A stretch of DNA of 64,000 bases from JALEFZ01 sp039820545 (GTDB lineage Bacteria > Bacteroidota > Bacteroidia > J057): positions 1 through 64,000 of the forward strand of contig JBCBPW010000011.1 of the NCBI GenBank assembly GCA_039820545.1, read 5' to 3'. Each line of letters opens with the position of its first letter. Position 1 is the first letter of the stretch. Made by a program: the position numbers and the translations under genes. Below are positions 34,618 through 43,612 of this stretch, piece after piece. Under the pieces are notes generated by a model. It was given only the letters and a program-made list of their open reading frames with translations. It was not told the origin of the DNA and ran no database searches.

Positions 34618-35831
34618 TCTTCTGTCGATTGGAAATGGTTGAATGCACCAGGATTGACCTGATGGTAGATCTTTCCTGCATTGGAGATGATTTTGGTGAA
34701 GCCTTTTACATCTTCTCCTGTCCATGCGAGATTCATCTCTCCATAGGTCCCAAACTTGCTGGCCATCAAGTCGTGTGGGGACACTATTCCCAATGCCTCG
34801 AAGCGATAAGGGCTCAGCCTTACCTTGACTTTACCTGTGACGGTCTCTTGGGTATCGGTCAAGAAGGCCTCTACATTGCGCATCACAGGCTCGAGAAATT
34901 GTCCTTCATGCAGGAGCATACCATACCAGTTGCCTAGCTGGTCTTTCCAATGCTGCTGCCACTTAGAGAGTACATGCTTTTCGAGCAGACGATGAGCTTC
35001 GATCGTAATAAGAGCAGCAGCAGCTTCGAAGCCTACGCGTCCTTTAATCCCGATGATCGTATCTCCCACATGTGTATCTCTCCCGACGGCATAAGGCTTG
35101 GCTAGTTGCTCCAATGCCTCTATAGCATCTGCTGGATGTGTATAGGATTGTCCGTCGATTCCTTTTAATTCACCCTTTTCGAAGTGTAGCTCGACTAGTT
35201 TCTCCCCTTGTGCTTCAAGTGGAGAAGGAAAGGCTGCATCGGGTAGGTGATCCCAGGAGTTGAGCGTTTCTTTTCCACCTACAGAGGTTCCCCAGAGTCC
35301 TTGATTGATGGAGTAAGCAGCCTTTGAGCCATCGATCTCTACACCATTTTCCTTGAGATACGCGACTTCTGCTTCTCGTGACAATTTCAAATCACGAATA
35401 GGGGTAATGATCTCGATTTCGGGTGCAAGTGTCTGAAAAATAAGGTCAAAACGTACCTGATCATTCCCTGCACCTGTACTTCCATGCGCGATATGGGTAG
35501 CACCGATTTCTTTGGCGTACTGAATCAGGGCCAATGCCTGGAAGGCACGCTCAGCGCTGACGGATAGAGGATAGGTGTGATTCTTGAGTACATTGCCATA
35601 GATCAAAAATCGTACACACTGGTCATAGTAAGCCTTGACGACGTCCAACGTCCGATGTCCTTTGCTACCCAGTTGTATCGCACGTGTCTCGATATCTTTG
35701 ATTTCTTCAGAGGAAAACCCTCCTGTATTAACTGTTGCTGTATGTACTTCTAGTTGAAGCTCTTTGTGGAGATAAATGGCACAAAATGAGGTGTCGAGCC
35801 CGCCAGAGAATGCCAATAGTACCTTTGACAT
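34614..35831 (-). CDS. argG: Argininosuccinate synthase
   Basis: 405 residues. It joins citrulline and aspartate with ATP. The ATP pyrophosphatase P-loop is 'LAFSGGLDTSFCAIYL' at the N-terminus; 'AHGSTGAGNDQVRFDL' is the conserved citrulline/aspartate region. In this pathway citrulline is released first by the M20 deacylase. It is first of the tightly packed argG-C-D-F'-B-E-H block. The GNAT gene lies 209 bp upstream with a dispersed repeat between, so an internal promoter is possible but was not seen. Confidence 0.95.
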   Translation of the reverse strand: MSKVLLAFSGGLDTSFCAIYLHKELQLEVHTATVNTGGFSSEEIKDIETRAIQLGSKGHRTLDVVKAYYDQCVRFLIYGNVLKNHTYPLSVSAERAFQALALIQYAKEIGATHIAHGSTGAGNDQVRFDLIFQTLAPEIEIITPIRDLKLSREAEVAYLKENGVEIDGSKAAYSINQGLWGTSVGGKETLNSWDHLPDAAFPSPLEAQGEKLVELHFEKGELKGIDGQSYTHPADAIEALEQLAKPYAVGRDTHVGDTIIGIKGRVGFEAAAALITIEAHRLLEKHVLSKWQQHWKDQLGNWYGMLLHEGQFLEPVMRNVEAFLTDTQETVTGKVKVRLSPYRFEALGIVSPHDLMASKFGTYGEMNLAWTGEDVKGFTKIISNAGKIYHQVNPGAFNHFQSTEE

Positions 35832-35909
35832 GAATAATAGATTTGTAGTTGAAAAGGTGAAGCTTGAAATAGCTAAAACAGATAGACGTGAGAGGTCAAA
35901 TAAAAAGAC

Positions 35910-35960
35910 GTTATCCTATGAAGAATTTTACTTCGGTCAAGACCACAGACTTAAAGTGCT
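35910..35960 (-). repeat. Dispersed intergenic repeat, copy E
   Basis: Read on minus: AGCACTTTAAGTCTGTGGTC then TTGACCGAAGTAAAATTCTT and CATAGGATAAC. It lies inside the arginine operon, between the GNAT gene and argG, so it must be transcribed if the operon is continuous. The terminal hairpin is weakened here (ATTCTTCATAGGAT). Confidence 0.7.
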
Positions 35961-36040
35961 AATAGTGAGAAAGGTTTGCTTTCATTATTACCTTATTTCA
36001 TCTGTCGTCTTATCTATTTGGGTATGGAGAAGTAGGGAAG

Positions 36041-36715
36041 TTAACGTTTGCCTCCCTTAGATTCCTTTGAAAAAAGGTTCTCCTTGATCTTTTGGAGTAG
36101 TTGATTCCCCTTTCGTCGTCGCAGATGATTCTTGTAGGATTCCCATCGATTTTTGAGGGCTTCCTCCTCCACTGCCTTTTGCTTTTCTTGCGCAGGGTCA
36201 AACATCATCCCCGTACATAGACAGAGCTTCCGTTCATTCCGCTCTAGGATTTCATAGTTAGGACAGCTTTGGCAACCTTTCCAGAATACATCATCCTGGG
36301 TGAGTTCGGTAAAGGTGACAGGTTTATATCCCAGGGAGGAATTGATCCTCATGACTGCTAGGCTGGTTGTGATGCCAAACAGGCGCGCATGAGGAAATTT
36401 ATTTCGAGAATGTTCGAAAGCTTTCTTTTTGATGCCTTTGGCTACTCCTTGGCCTCTATATTCGGGATTTACGATTAGTCCTGAATTTGCTACATAGTGT
36501 GTGTTTTGCCATGTCTCAATATAGCAAAAGCCTACGAGTGTATTCGCATCGAGTGCGATAATAGCCTTATCCTCAAGGATTTTCTGTTGTACGTAGCTAG
36601 GTTCGCGTTTGGCGATACCTGTCCCGCGTTGCTTGGCAGCATTCTCGATCATCTGGCAGATCGCATCTGCATAGGATAAATGGCGCTGATCGGCGATCAG
36701 TATCTCAACGGCCAT
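36041..36715 (-). CDS. GNAT family N-acyltransferase, probable N-acyl-glutamate synthase
   Basis: 224 residues. The GNAT acetyl-CoA site is 'LIVNPEYRGQGVAKGIKKKA' (the R/Q-x-x-G-x-G/A loop) at about residues 80-98. After the GNAT core comes a Cys cluster, 'FWKGCQSCPNYEILERNERK' and then 'LCLCTGMMF' (C-x2-C...C-x-C), and a basic tail. It heads the arginine operon immediately after the Arg-rich leader, and the window lacks a classical argA or argJ, so it most likely makes N-acetyl- or N-succinyl-glutamate. This is inference from context; the substrate is not shown. Similar GNAT genes precede argG in other Bacteroidetes. Confidence 0.75.
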   Translation of the reverse strand: MAVEILIADQRHLSYADAICQMIENAAKQRGTGIAKREPSYVQQKILEDKAIIALDANTLVGFCYIETWQNTHYVANSGLIVNPEYRGQGVAKGIKKKAFEHSRNKFPHARLFGITTSLAVMRINSSLGYKPVTFTELTQDDVFWKGCQSCPNYEILERNERKLCLCTGMMFDPAQEKQKAVEEEALKNRWESYKNHLRRRKGNQLLQKIKENLFSKESKGGKR

Positions 36716-36765
36716 AATAGGGTGTTAAGTAAGTGAAATGAAAAATTGGAAAACAGGGGTAATGA

Positions 36766-36781
36766 CAGCTAGGATTAGCTG
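36766..36781 (-). promoter_or_regulatory. Hairpin overlapping the leader stop codon
   Basis: On minus CAGCTA-ATCC-TAGCTG is a perfect 6-bp stem with a 4-nt loop that includes part of the leader TAA. A ribosome at the Arg codons or at the stop would affect it. No T-run follows directly (next is TCATTACCCCTGTTTTCC), so it is not a classical intrinsic terminator. Confidence 0.45.
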
Positions 36782-36834
36782 CGTCGGAGGCGTCGTCGTC
36801 GTCGGACGTTTGGATATGTGAAAAGCGTTGTCAT
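36775..36834 (-). CDS. Arginine-rich leader peptide (arginine attenuator)
   Basis: ATG 36834 to TAA 36775 on minus encodes MTTLFTYPNVRRRRRLRRS, 19 residues with seven Arg in the last nine (codons CGA and CGC). The frame ends 59 bp before the GNAT start of the arginine operon and begins about 18 nt after a consensus -7 element. Leader peptides rich in the end-product amino acid are the hallmark of ribosome-mediated attenuation (as for his, trp and leu operons). When charged tRNA-Arg is scarce, ribosomes should stall in the Arg run and alter downstream RNA folding. The exact terminator/antiterminator pair is not resolved by eye. Confidence 0.8.
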   Translation of the reverse strand: MTTLFTYPNVRRRRRLRRS

Positions 36835-36851
36835 GCTTTATTTCAATTACT

Positions 36852-36859
36852 CAAATATA
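36852..36859 (-). promoter_or_regulatory. Arginine operon promoter -7 element
   Basis: TATATTTG on minus matches TAnnTTTG exactly. Transcription would start near 36845, placing the leader ATG about 10 nt into the transcript. The -33 TTTG is not clear (TTAGGA at the expected place). Confidence 0.6.
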
Positions 36860-37480
36860 GAACAAGCGGTTGGAATAATCCTAAGAATCTTGAAGAATAA
36901 TGTTCAAATAATAAGTATATCGTCAAAAGATTGATGATTCCTTATACGAGGAAACACATTTTCTTGTTATTTTTAAACTGTTTATTCAGTTAAATAATTT
37001 TACTTAAATAGACAAAGAGTAGCCATACTTTTAGAGGCATCGAGGGAAATGAAGGGCCACTTTGTCCTTTTTGTAGGCTTAATAGAAATGGAGCTGCATC
37101 GCTAATAAGGTAGAATAAGTCGAATGAATGTGTAATGATGAAAAGGGAAAATGTAATGATTCATCTATTTCATATGCACACGCCTTACTTCCAAGATTGG
37201 CAGTATTTTATTGAATCATATGCTTTTTTCATGAGAATGGGGAGAAATCTTTCATAATTCATAGTATGGGGAACGCTTATTTTTAATAAAATGATGTACG
37301 CATGTGCCGCATATGGATGCTTCTGTGATATATGGAGTATTGATGTATCGCAAATAGAACTCAAAATGGAAGAGATACCTTGGATTTTATGAGGGAAATC
37401 ATTCATCCTTCAACACATCCCTTACATGTATCATATGCAAAACTAATTATAAGACTTTCGCAATATTCGTATAGTGTTGC
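36860..37480. other. Intergenic region, nothing recognised
   Basis: About 620 bp between the divergent arginine and histidine kinase promoters. AT-rich. A 73-codon minus frame at 37185-37406 has no promoter or family resemblance and is judged spurious. No repeat or RNA gene was seen. Confidence 0.4.
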
Positions 37481-37488
37481 TACTTTTG
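37481..37488 (+). promoter_or_regulatory. Histidine kinase gene promoter -7 element
   Basis: TACTTTTG matches TAnnTTTG. TTTCG, 20 nt upstream, is a plausible -33 element. The leader would be about 95 nt. Confidence 0.5.
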
Positions 37489-37590
37489 TGTTTCGTAAAA
37501 TGTGAAACAAAGAAGATGTTATTGGGGACAACCGAAGATTAGACCTATATCAATCAAAAAAAAATGTAATACTTTAAAAGGATCATCCAA

Positions 37591-38916
37591 GTGACCCATC
37601 AATCCATTAGGCATTCTTTTAATCATGCTAATCGTAAAGCTGCTTACAAACAAGGGAAGCTGCTTTCTTGGATTATGATGCCCTTGATTTCCTTAGTCAT
37701 CTGGATAGACTATACAGATACAGCATCTCCTCTCATCTTGCAATATGGATTATTAGGGACCCTCCCATTTCCGATCTATCTACTGATCATCACTCCTATT
37801 TATAAAAGCAGGCCACATTGGGTTCCATGGGTCTTCGCTATGACCATGTTTTTCTCATTGCTTCACTTTATAGGTCTTTCTGTAGCTGTATTTGGGGGGG
37901 AGATTCAACATGTGATGTACAAGGATCAATTTGGCGTGGGCGTAGCCGCTGCGATCTTTTCTGCTGCGATCTTTTCTAAGGGTGCCCGTATTCCTTTAGT
38001 CTACGTATTTTGCCTTTTGCTGCTGATTTTTACTGTTATTTCATTCATCTGTATTCCAGAGTTTACCCGATTTTATATCATTATCAGTGGGATGTTATTT
38101 CTGGCGATCCTCTCTGTTTACCATGCACACAAGCGAGACTGGAGGCTACATCAAGCCTTGGAACGCATCAAACAACGCGAGCAGGCTCTTAAGCAAAAAA
38201 ACCAGACCTTAGATCTCTTAAACCGTCACCTCGAAAGCTATAATTATTCCATTTCTCATGATCTAAAAGCACCACTAAGGCAGGCTAGAGGATTCACCTC
38301 CCTCCTGCGCAAAGAACTCAAGGGTAAGGAGAACGAAAATATCTCAGAATACCTTCATTATATATCTCTCTCCATGCGGACCATGTCCTCTTTGATTGAT
38401 GCATTTGTATCCTATGCTAAGATCAGCATGACTAACATTTCATTCATGGATCTTGAGATGGACAAACTCATAGAGGGATTGGTGAAAGAGCTAGAAGGGC
38501 TTGAGGTATCGGGAAAACTACTCCATGAGATAGAAATCGGTCCTATGCCTACCATCAAGGCAGATCCTGCACTGATGAAGAAACTCTATTATAGCCTCTT
38601 ATCCAACGCCATCAAGTTTTCAGCAGAGAAACCCCATCCCCAAATTTCCCTTGGTTCATATGAGGAACAGGACTATCATGTATTTTATGTGAAAGACAAT
38701 GGAATCGGATTTGACCAGCAGTTTCAGCAAAAGATATTTGAACTCTTTCAGAGGTTGCATCCTTCCGAAACATACAAAGGTCAAGGCGTAGGCCTAGCAC
38801 TAGCCAGCAAGATTATACAGGCACACAGAGGAGAGATCTGGGCAGAAGGTGAGTTAGGCAAAGGGGCATCTTTCTTTTTCAAAATTCCCAAAGAACCCGC
38901 CACTTATATTGTGTGA
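37591..38916 (+). CDS. Membrane sensor histidine kinase
   Basis: 441 residues from GTG 37591, which has a purine-rich AAAAGGA about 8 nt upstream. About six transmembrane helices fill residues 25-185 with no extracytoplasmic sensor domain, so sensing is probably within the membrane or in the cytoplasm. A coiled-coil linker (about 190-215) leads to the HisKA motif 'YSISHDLKAPLRQARGFTS' with phospho-accepting His223, then HATPase boxes: N ('YYSLLSNAIKFS'), G1 ('VKDNGIGFD'), F ('IFELFQRLHP') and G2 ('GQGVGLALASKII'). No response regulator gene is adjacent. The signal is unknown. Confidence 0.85.
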   Translation: MTHQSIRHSFNHANRKAAYKQGKLLSWIMMPLISLVIWIDYTDTASPLILQYGLLGTLPFPIYLLIITPIYKSRPHWVPWVFAMTMFFSLLHFIGLSVAVFGGEIQHVMYKDQFGVGVAAAIFSAAIFSKGARIPLVYVFCLLLLIFTVISFICIPEFTRFYIIISGMLFLAILSVYHAHKRDWRLHQALERIKQREQALKQKNQTLDLLNRHLESYNYSISHDLKAPLRQARGFTSLLRKELKGKENENISEYLHYISLSMRTMSSLIDAFVSYAKISMTNISFMDLEMDKLIEGLVKELEGLEVSGKLLHEIEIGPMPTIKADPALMKKLYYSLLSNAIKFSAEKPHPQISLGSYEEQDYHVFYVKDNGIGFDQQFQQKIFELFQRLHPSETYKGQGVGLALASKIIQAHRGEIWAEGELGKGASFFFKIPKEPATYIV

Positions 38917-39005
38917 GCTTATTTTCCTTTTTAAGTTAGGCGGACGAAAGATTGTAAGAGTATAGAACCGAGGCATACGTAAGACAAAAAGTCTTCAATA
39001 GCAAT

Positions 39006-39060
39006 ACTTTAAGTCTCTTGTCTTGAACGTAATGAAATCCCTTTCGAGATCACCTCTCAA
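39006..39060 (+). repeat. Dispersed intergenic repeat, copy A
   Basis: ACTTTAAGTCTCTTGTCTTG then AACGTAATGAAATCCCTTTC and GAGATCACCTCTCAA. Preceded by a small hairpin, AAGAC-AAAAA-GTCTT. Located between the histidine kinase and the coiled-coil gene. Confidence 0.7.
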
Positions 39061-39102
39061 CATCTGACCTCTTACGTAGTTGTTGCATAAGCACCGTTCA
39101 GC

Positions 39103-40011
39103 ATGATCCAGAAAATCAATTCTTCCCTTAGGCAAGTCGCCAGAGACCTCCGGCGAGTACGTACACTCGCCATCCAGCGAGAACTGCTCCTGAGAGACTT
39201 GAAATCTGCTGAATGGGATCTGGAACATGCAAACCGACAACTCGAAAAAGAAAGTCGAGACGTAGACCGATTGTCTGGCTCTGGTATTCCTCAATTGTGG
39301 CACTTTATTCGGCCTCAAACAAAGGTCCGCTGGAAAAAGGAATGGGAAGAATATCTAGAGGCAAAAAGAGAAGTAGAGGTTCAGTATTTTATCGTGGGCG
39401 ACATGCGGAGGCAGATTCGGCAGATTGAGCAGGAGGCTGCGATCTTAGGAGATCCCCAAAAAATATATCAGGAGCTTATCGTAATGAAAGAAGCGCATCT
39501 CAGGGAAATTCAGCATCCTGAGGTTGAGAAATTATGGAAGGAAGAGGAACGTATGATGCAGGCGGAGGCTATACTCTCTGAACTTGAAGAAGCGGATCAA
39601 GCCATAGCAGAGGCTCTCCTTGAGGTAAGGGCACTGGAAGTAGAGCTAGTCAAACCCCTGCAATCGAACACCTCTTCGAAATGGATGACGCAATACTATG
39701 AGTTGCGGATCATCCATCGTGCTCGTCAAGTGCAGCATCAGATGATCGAGGTAAGGAAAGAGATGAAAGATGTGATGGGAGAATCGTTTCAACTACCTCC
39801 TGACATTATGTACATTTCCCAACATTTGCTCAAAACCATGAGGAAGGCCTATCATCTGGAAGGACAGATACGTGCTGCCAAAGTTTTTCTTGACCAAATA
39901 CGAATCAAAATGGCAGCCTTGCGTGCGAAACTCGTTCCTTTAACAGAAAATGAGTTGCGAAACATTCGATTAGCTAAACAACGAATGCAGCAAATCGTAG
40001 AAAATGTGTAG
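39103..40011 (+). CDS. Coiled-coil protein of unknown function
   Basis: 302 residues, very rich in Glu, Arg, Gln and Leu, with long heptad-like stretches ('LRDLKSAEWDLEHANRQLEK', 'REVEVQYFIVGDMRRQIRQI') over most of its length. No signal peptide, membrane helix or enzyme motif. One non-coiled segment near residues 63-75 ('IPQLWHFIRPQTK'). It overlaps the next gene by 8 bp, so the two are translationally coupled and their products probably interact. I do not recognise the family. Confidence 0.6.
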   Translation: MIQKINSSLRQVARDLRRVRTLAIQRELLLRDLKSAEWDLEHANRQLEKESRDVDRLSGSGIPQLWHFIRPQTKVRWKKEWEEYLEAKREVEVQYFIVGDMRRQIRQIEQEAAILGDPQKIYQELIVMKEAHLREIQHPEVEKLWKEEERMMQAEAILSELEEADQAIAEALLEVRALEVELVKPLQSNTSSKWMTQYYELRIIHRARQVQHQMIEVRKEMKDVMGESFQLPPDIMYISQHLLKTMRKAYHLEGQIRAAKVFLDQIRIKMAALRAKLVPLTENELRNIRLAKQRMQQIVENV

Positions 40012-40534
40012 CGCTATGTCTGAAGGTGGATCTATACTTCCTTTGACTGGCTATCCTCGATCCCTAAAGCAGCTTTTGATGTCGACTACCTCATCCTATA
40101 CCCTTCTTTATCGTCGTTTTTGTGAAAATGCCATCCGAGTGATTGCGCGCAAGCTGCAACGCCAGCTCTCTCCAAAGGAAATCCAGTCTGTGTATCGACT
40201 CAGTAATCTGACCTTTGCAGAGATGACACTGGCAGATTTTGATAAGGCTAGCAACCCACAAGAGGCGGAAGAGATCTTCAAGAGCCTACGCTACATGGCC
40301 CATCAGCGATTTCAGATGGAGATCGAAGATCTTGGACAAAAACTTCAGCAACATTTTGGCGTTAATATTCCAGAAGGAACGAAAAAGCTATTGCTCCAAA
40401 AAGGTACGGCCATTGACATCCACGAATTTTGGGAACATAACGGCAAAGTGAATAAATTAAAGCCTAAATTCATCCGGAAAGCCGAAATAAGACAATCTCT
40501 ACTCGATTTAGAAGAATACCTATTGGAACTTTAG
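40004..40534 (+). CDS. Hypothetical protein coupled to the coiled-coil gene
   Basis: 176 residues from ATG 40004 (or 172 from ATG 40016). Mostly helical, with two basic regions ('CENAIRVIARKLQRQLSPKE', 'NKLKPKFIRKAEIRQSLLDL'). It has no signal peptide and no recognised domain. The 8-bp overlap with the coiled-coil gene makes it part of a two-gene unit. Function unknown. Confidence 0.55.
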   Translation: MCSAMSEGGSILPLTGYPRSLKQLLMSTTSSYTLLYRRFCENAIRVIARKLQRQLSPKEIQSVYRLSNLTFAEMTLADFDKASNPQEAEEIFKSLRYMAHQRFQMEIEDLGQKLQQHFGVNIPEGTKKLLLQKGTAIDIHEFWEHNGKVNKLKPKFIRKAEIRQSLLDLEEYLLEL

Positions 40535-40632
40535 CATCCTACCTACTACGCTGTTTGGGCTATTTTACATGGTATTACCCTGCTAGAAGGGTGATTCAAT
40601 GACCTCCCGTAAGACGATTTCAACGTATAAAT

Positions 40633-42432
40633 ATGAAGTACTATATTCTTTTGTGGACTTTTTTGCTTGCTCTGGTTGTCACTGTGGGCGCCCAGACTGC
40701 GGCTGAAGCGGAGTTGGCTGATCGGTATTATGCAGATGGAGAGTATGAGGCTGCCTTCGAGTTATACGATAAATTGTATAAAAAGAATCAAGAGGAAAAT
40801 ACCGCTCGTCGTATCGTCAGTTGCTATGAAGCCTTGAATGAATATGGGGAAGCACTTAAGTTTTTGGATCGTGTCATACGCAGAGATGATCGCCCGATTT
40901 ATCCTATCCTGAAAGCGGGAATCCTTGAGAAAACAGGACAACCTAAGGAAGCGGAAAAGCTTTATGAGGATGTCATCAGCAAGTCGATCAAGAAAGAAGG
41001 CGAAGTAATCGGAATTGGATCTTTCTTGTACCAGCAAGGCAGGTTGACATGGGCACTTAAAGTCTACAAAAAAGGTAGGCAAATCACGCGCAATCCTTAT
41101 GCTTTTGCCAATGAGGTCGCCAATATTCATCTACAATTGGGAGAGTTTGCGTCAGCGACAGAAGAGTATCTCAAGCTCTACTACGCCAATCCTCAAAATT
41201 ATAGTGCTGCCAATCTTTCGATCCTTAACATGGTGGGACCTCCCTCTCAAAATGAAATCGAACAAGCCCTCCTACGTGCGGTAGATAAGCGTCCCTCTGA
41301 TCGTGGATTGAGAAACATGGTCTTCGAATTTTATGTGCTGGCAGAGAATTTTATAGAGGCATTTGTCCAAGTGAAATCTATCGATCGACTCTTTAAGCAA
41401 GAGGGAGAACGTGTGTATAATTTTGCAGAGACCATGCGCAACAATAAGGAGTACGCTTTGTCCAATAAAGCCTACGACTACATCATCAATAGGCATAAGA
41501 ATTCTCCCTTTTTCTTTCAGGCACATTTTCAAAAGGCGATCAACAATGAACTGAAGGCGTTTGACCAGGTTCCTGTAGATAAGGCGTCTGTGGAGGCTGC
41601 CGTCGATGCTTACAAGGAATTATTGAACACATTTGGCCGTAAGCCAGAGTACTATGATCCTGTATATCGCATGTCGCGCCTGATGGTGTTCTACCTTTTT
41701 GATTTAGACAATGCATTAGAAGAGTTGGAAAATCTCACCGCTAGTCGTCAAGGGCTTCCACAAGATCGCTGGGCGGAGGCTCGCTTACTCATTGGAGATA
41801 TACAGCTCATGCAGCAAGATTTCAACAAGTCCAAGCTGACCTACACAGAAGTAAGCGACATGTATCGAGATCGACAGTTGGGGGCATTGGCTAAGTATAA
41901 GCTTTCCGAGCTTGCCTATTACAAAGGAGAGTTCAACTTGGCTCAAGCGCTGCTAGGTGCGATCAAGGACAACACCTCCAATGATATCTCTAATGATGCC
42001 ATCAAGCTCAACTTGACCATCATGGACAATACAGGCTTGGACAGTACGACGACTGCTTTGGAGATGTTTGCCCATGCGCAGTTGCTGACGTATCAGCGAG
42101 ACTATGAAGCCTCTCTCTCCATGTTGGATAGCTTGGCTTACAAGTTTCCTAGCCATCCGTTAGCAGATGAGATCCTGTGGGAAAAAGCGACCATTTACCT
42201 AAATCAAAATGAGATTGAGCGTGCATTGAGTTTCATCGATCGTATTCTGGACCAATTTCCTATGGATATCTATGGAGACGATGCGCTCTATACCAAGGCT
42301 CAGATCTATGATCTGACGCTCAATGATCCCGACAAGGCAATGGCGTTATACATTAGTTTTCTCTCTGCTTATCCTGGGAGTCTGTACTCAGTGGAGGTCC
42401 GCAAACGCATTCGAACACTTAGGCAAGGCTGA
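40633..42432 (+). CDS. Secreted TPR repeat protein
   Basis: 599 residues with a signal peptide (MKYYILLWTFLLALVVTVGA) ending in AQ. Tetratricopeptide units run through nearly the whole mature protein, for example 'ADRYYADGEYEAAFELYDKL', 'SRQGLPQDRWAEARLLIGDI' and 'AKYKLSELAYYKGEFNLAQA'. The C-terminal repeats ('FPSHPLADEILWEKATIYLN', 'QFPMDIYGDDALYTKAQIYD') resemble the YbgF/CpoB and BamD type that recognises periplasmic partners. It is likely a periplasmic scaffold of the envelope. No enzyme motif. Confidence 0.75.
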   Translation: MKYYILLWTFLLALVVTVGAQTAAEAELADRYYADGEYEAAFELYDKLYKKNQEENTARRIVSCYEALNEYGEALKFLDRVIRRDDRPIYPILKAGILEKTGQPKEAEKLYEDVISKSIKKEGEVIGIGSFLYQQGRLTWALKVYKKGRQITRNPYAFANEVANIHLQLGEFASATEEYLKLYYANPQNYSAANLSILNMVGPPSQNEIEQALLRAVDKRPSDRGLRNMVFEFYVLAENFIEAFVQVKSIDRLFKQEGERVYNFAETMRNNKEYALSNKAYDYIINRHKNSPFFFQAHFQKAINNELKAFDQVPVDKASVEAAVDAYKELLNTFGRKPEYYDPVYRMSRLMVFYLFDLDNALEELENLTASRQGLPQDRWAEARLLIGDIQLMQQDFNKSKLTYTEVSDMYRDRQLGALAKYKLSELAYYKGEFNLAQALLGAIKDNTSNDISNDAIKLNLTIMDNTGLDSTTTALEMFAHAQLLTYQRDYEASLSMLDSLAYKFPSHPLADEILWEKATIYLNQNEIERALSFIDRILDQFPMDIYGDDALYTKAQIYDLTLNDPDKAMALYISFLSAYPGSLYSVEVRKRIRTLRQG

Positions 42433-42529
42433 TTTATATTAAAGGATGGAGGAGAAGTGCGTACAAATATTTCAAGGAGGAAATGTAATTTTTCTCCTAT
42501 AAACATAGACGATTCTTAAGAGGGATTTC

Positions 42530-42537
42530 TACCTTTG
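42530..42537 (+). promoter_or_regulatory. -7 element of the HMG-CoA lyase gene
   Basis: TACCTTTG matches TAnnTTTG, 19 nt before the ATG at 42557. The leader would be about 12 nt. No clear -33 TTTG. Confidence 0.5.
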
Positions 42538-42556
42538 CGCGCAGAAAATCAATCAT

Positions 42557-43405
42557 ATGATCAAAGTTATTGAATGCCCACGCGATGCCATGCAAGGGAT
42601 TCATCATCCGATATCTACTGAAAAGAAAATTACGTATATCAATCACCTACTGAAAGTAGGGTTTGACACGATAGACTTTGGCAGCTTCGTCTCTCCCAAG
42701 GCGGTCCCACAGATGGCAGATACGCAGGAAGTATTGGCAGGCTTGGATTTGAGTGAGACTACGAGCAAGTTACTGGCCATCGTCGCCAATCTCCGTGGAG
42801 CAGAAGCCGCCTGCCAGCATCCAGAGATCACGTATTTAGGCTATCCCTTTTCCATATCAGAAACCTTCCAGCAGCGCAATACACGCAGAGGCATTGCAGA
42901 TTCCTTGGAACTTGTCAAGCAGATTCAACAGCTATGCTTAGTGCATAATAAAGAGCTAGTGGTATACATCTCTATGGGATTTGGAAATCCTTATGGAGAT
43001 CCGTGGAGTCCTGAGATTGTACATGAATGGGCAGGAAAGCTCATCGACCTAGGCATCAAAATTATCTCTTTGGCAGATACTGTAGGACTGGCTGACGCAG
43101 AGACCATCTCGCCTGTTTTTGCCCGACTGTATCAAGACTTTGAATCGATCGAGTTTGGGGCACACTTCCATTCTCACCCAGACAAAAGAGAGGAAAAGAT
43201 CAAAGCTGCATGGGATGAGGGATGCCGAAGATTCGACGTAGCTGTGAAGGGGTTTGGCGGCTGTCCTTTTGCTGAAGATAAGCTAGTGGGAAATATCGCA
43301 ACGGAGAGTTTCTTCGATTTCTGTACCAAACAAGGTATTCAGTTGCCTATTAATCCCTCTGCATGGCAAGCGGCCCTTACCTATGCCCCGCAAGTGTTTG
43401 GTTAA
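42557..43405 (+). CDS. mvaB: Hydroxymethylglutaryl-CoA lyase
   Basis: 282 residues. It cleaves HMG-CoA to acetoacetate and acetyl-CoA, the end of leucine degradation. The TIM-barrel start 'VIECPRDAMQG' carries the metal/substrate Arg-Asp pair. The metal His are in 'GAHFHSHPDKREEK', and the signature loop 'VKGFGGCPFAEDKLVGN' holds the catalytic Cys. No other leucine-catabolism genes lie adjacent. Confidence 0.9.
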   Translation: MIKVIECPRDAMQGIHHPISTEKKITYINHLLKVGFDTIDFGSFVSPKAVPQMADTQEVLAGLDLSETTSKLLAIVANLRGAEAACQHPEITYLGYPFSISETFQQRNTRRGIADSLELVKQIQQLCLVHNKELVVYISMGFGNPYGDPWSPEIVHEWAGKLIDLGIKIISLADTVGLADAETISPVFARLYQDFESIEFGAHFHSHPDKREEKIKAAWDEGCRRFDVAVKGFGGCPFAEDKLVGNIATESFFDFCTKQGIQLPINPSAWQAALTYAPQVFG

Positions 43406-43612
43406 GATAGAATAAAGATCTACAAGAGAAGATGGTCATACATTTTGCTTACGTAGGATTTTTCGAAAAAATCATCCTAAAACTCCCTCATCTTTATTTA
43501 TCTATTTGGCAGCAGGTGTAAACGAATCACAGGAGCATCTAAGTAAAAATGAGTATTCAGCTCGACGATGCGCCAGCTCAGACTTCGACACTGCATGCTT
43601 ATTATGGTGTAT

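Noticed and set aside
34618..34725. Longer argC start
   Set aside because: The added 36 residues lie inside argG and do not resemble the family; ATG 34617 overlaps the argG stop by 4 bp, a normal coupled arrangement.
37185..37406. 73-codon minus frame in the gap before the histidine kinase
   Set aside because: No family resemblance, composition like the surrounding AT-rich gap, no promoter or terminator that fits.
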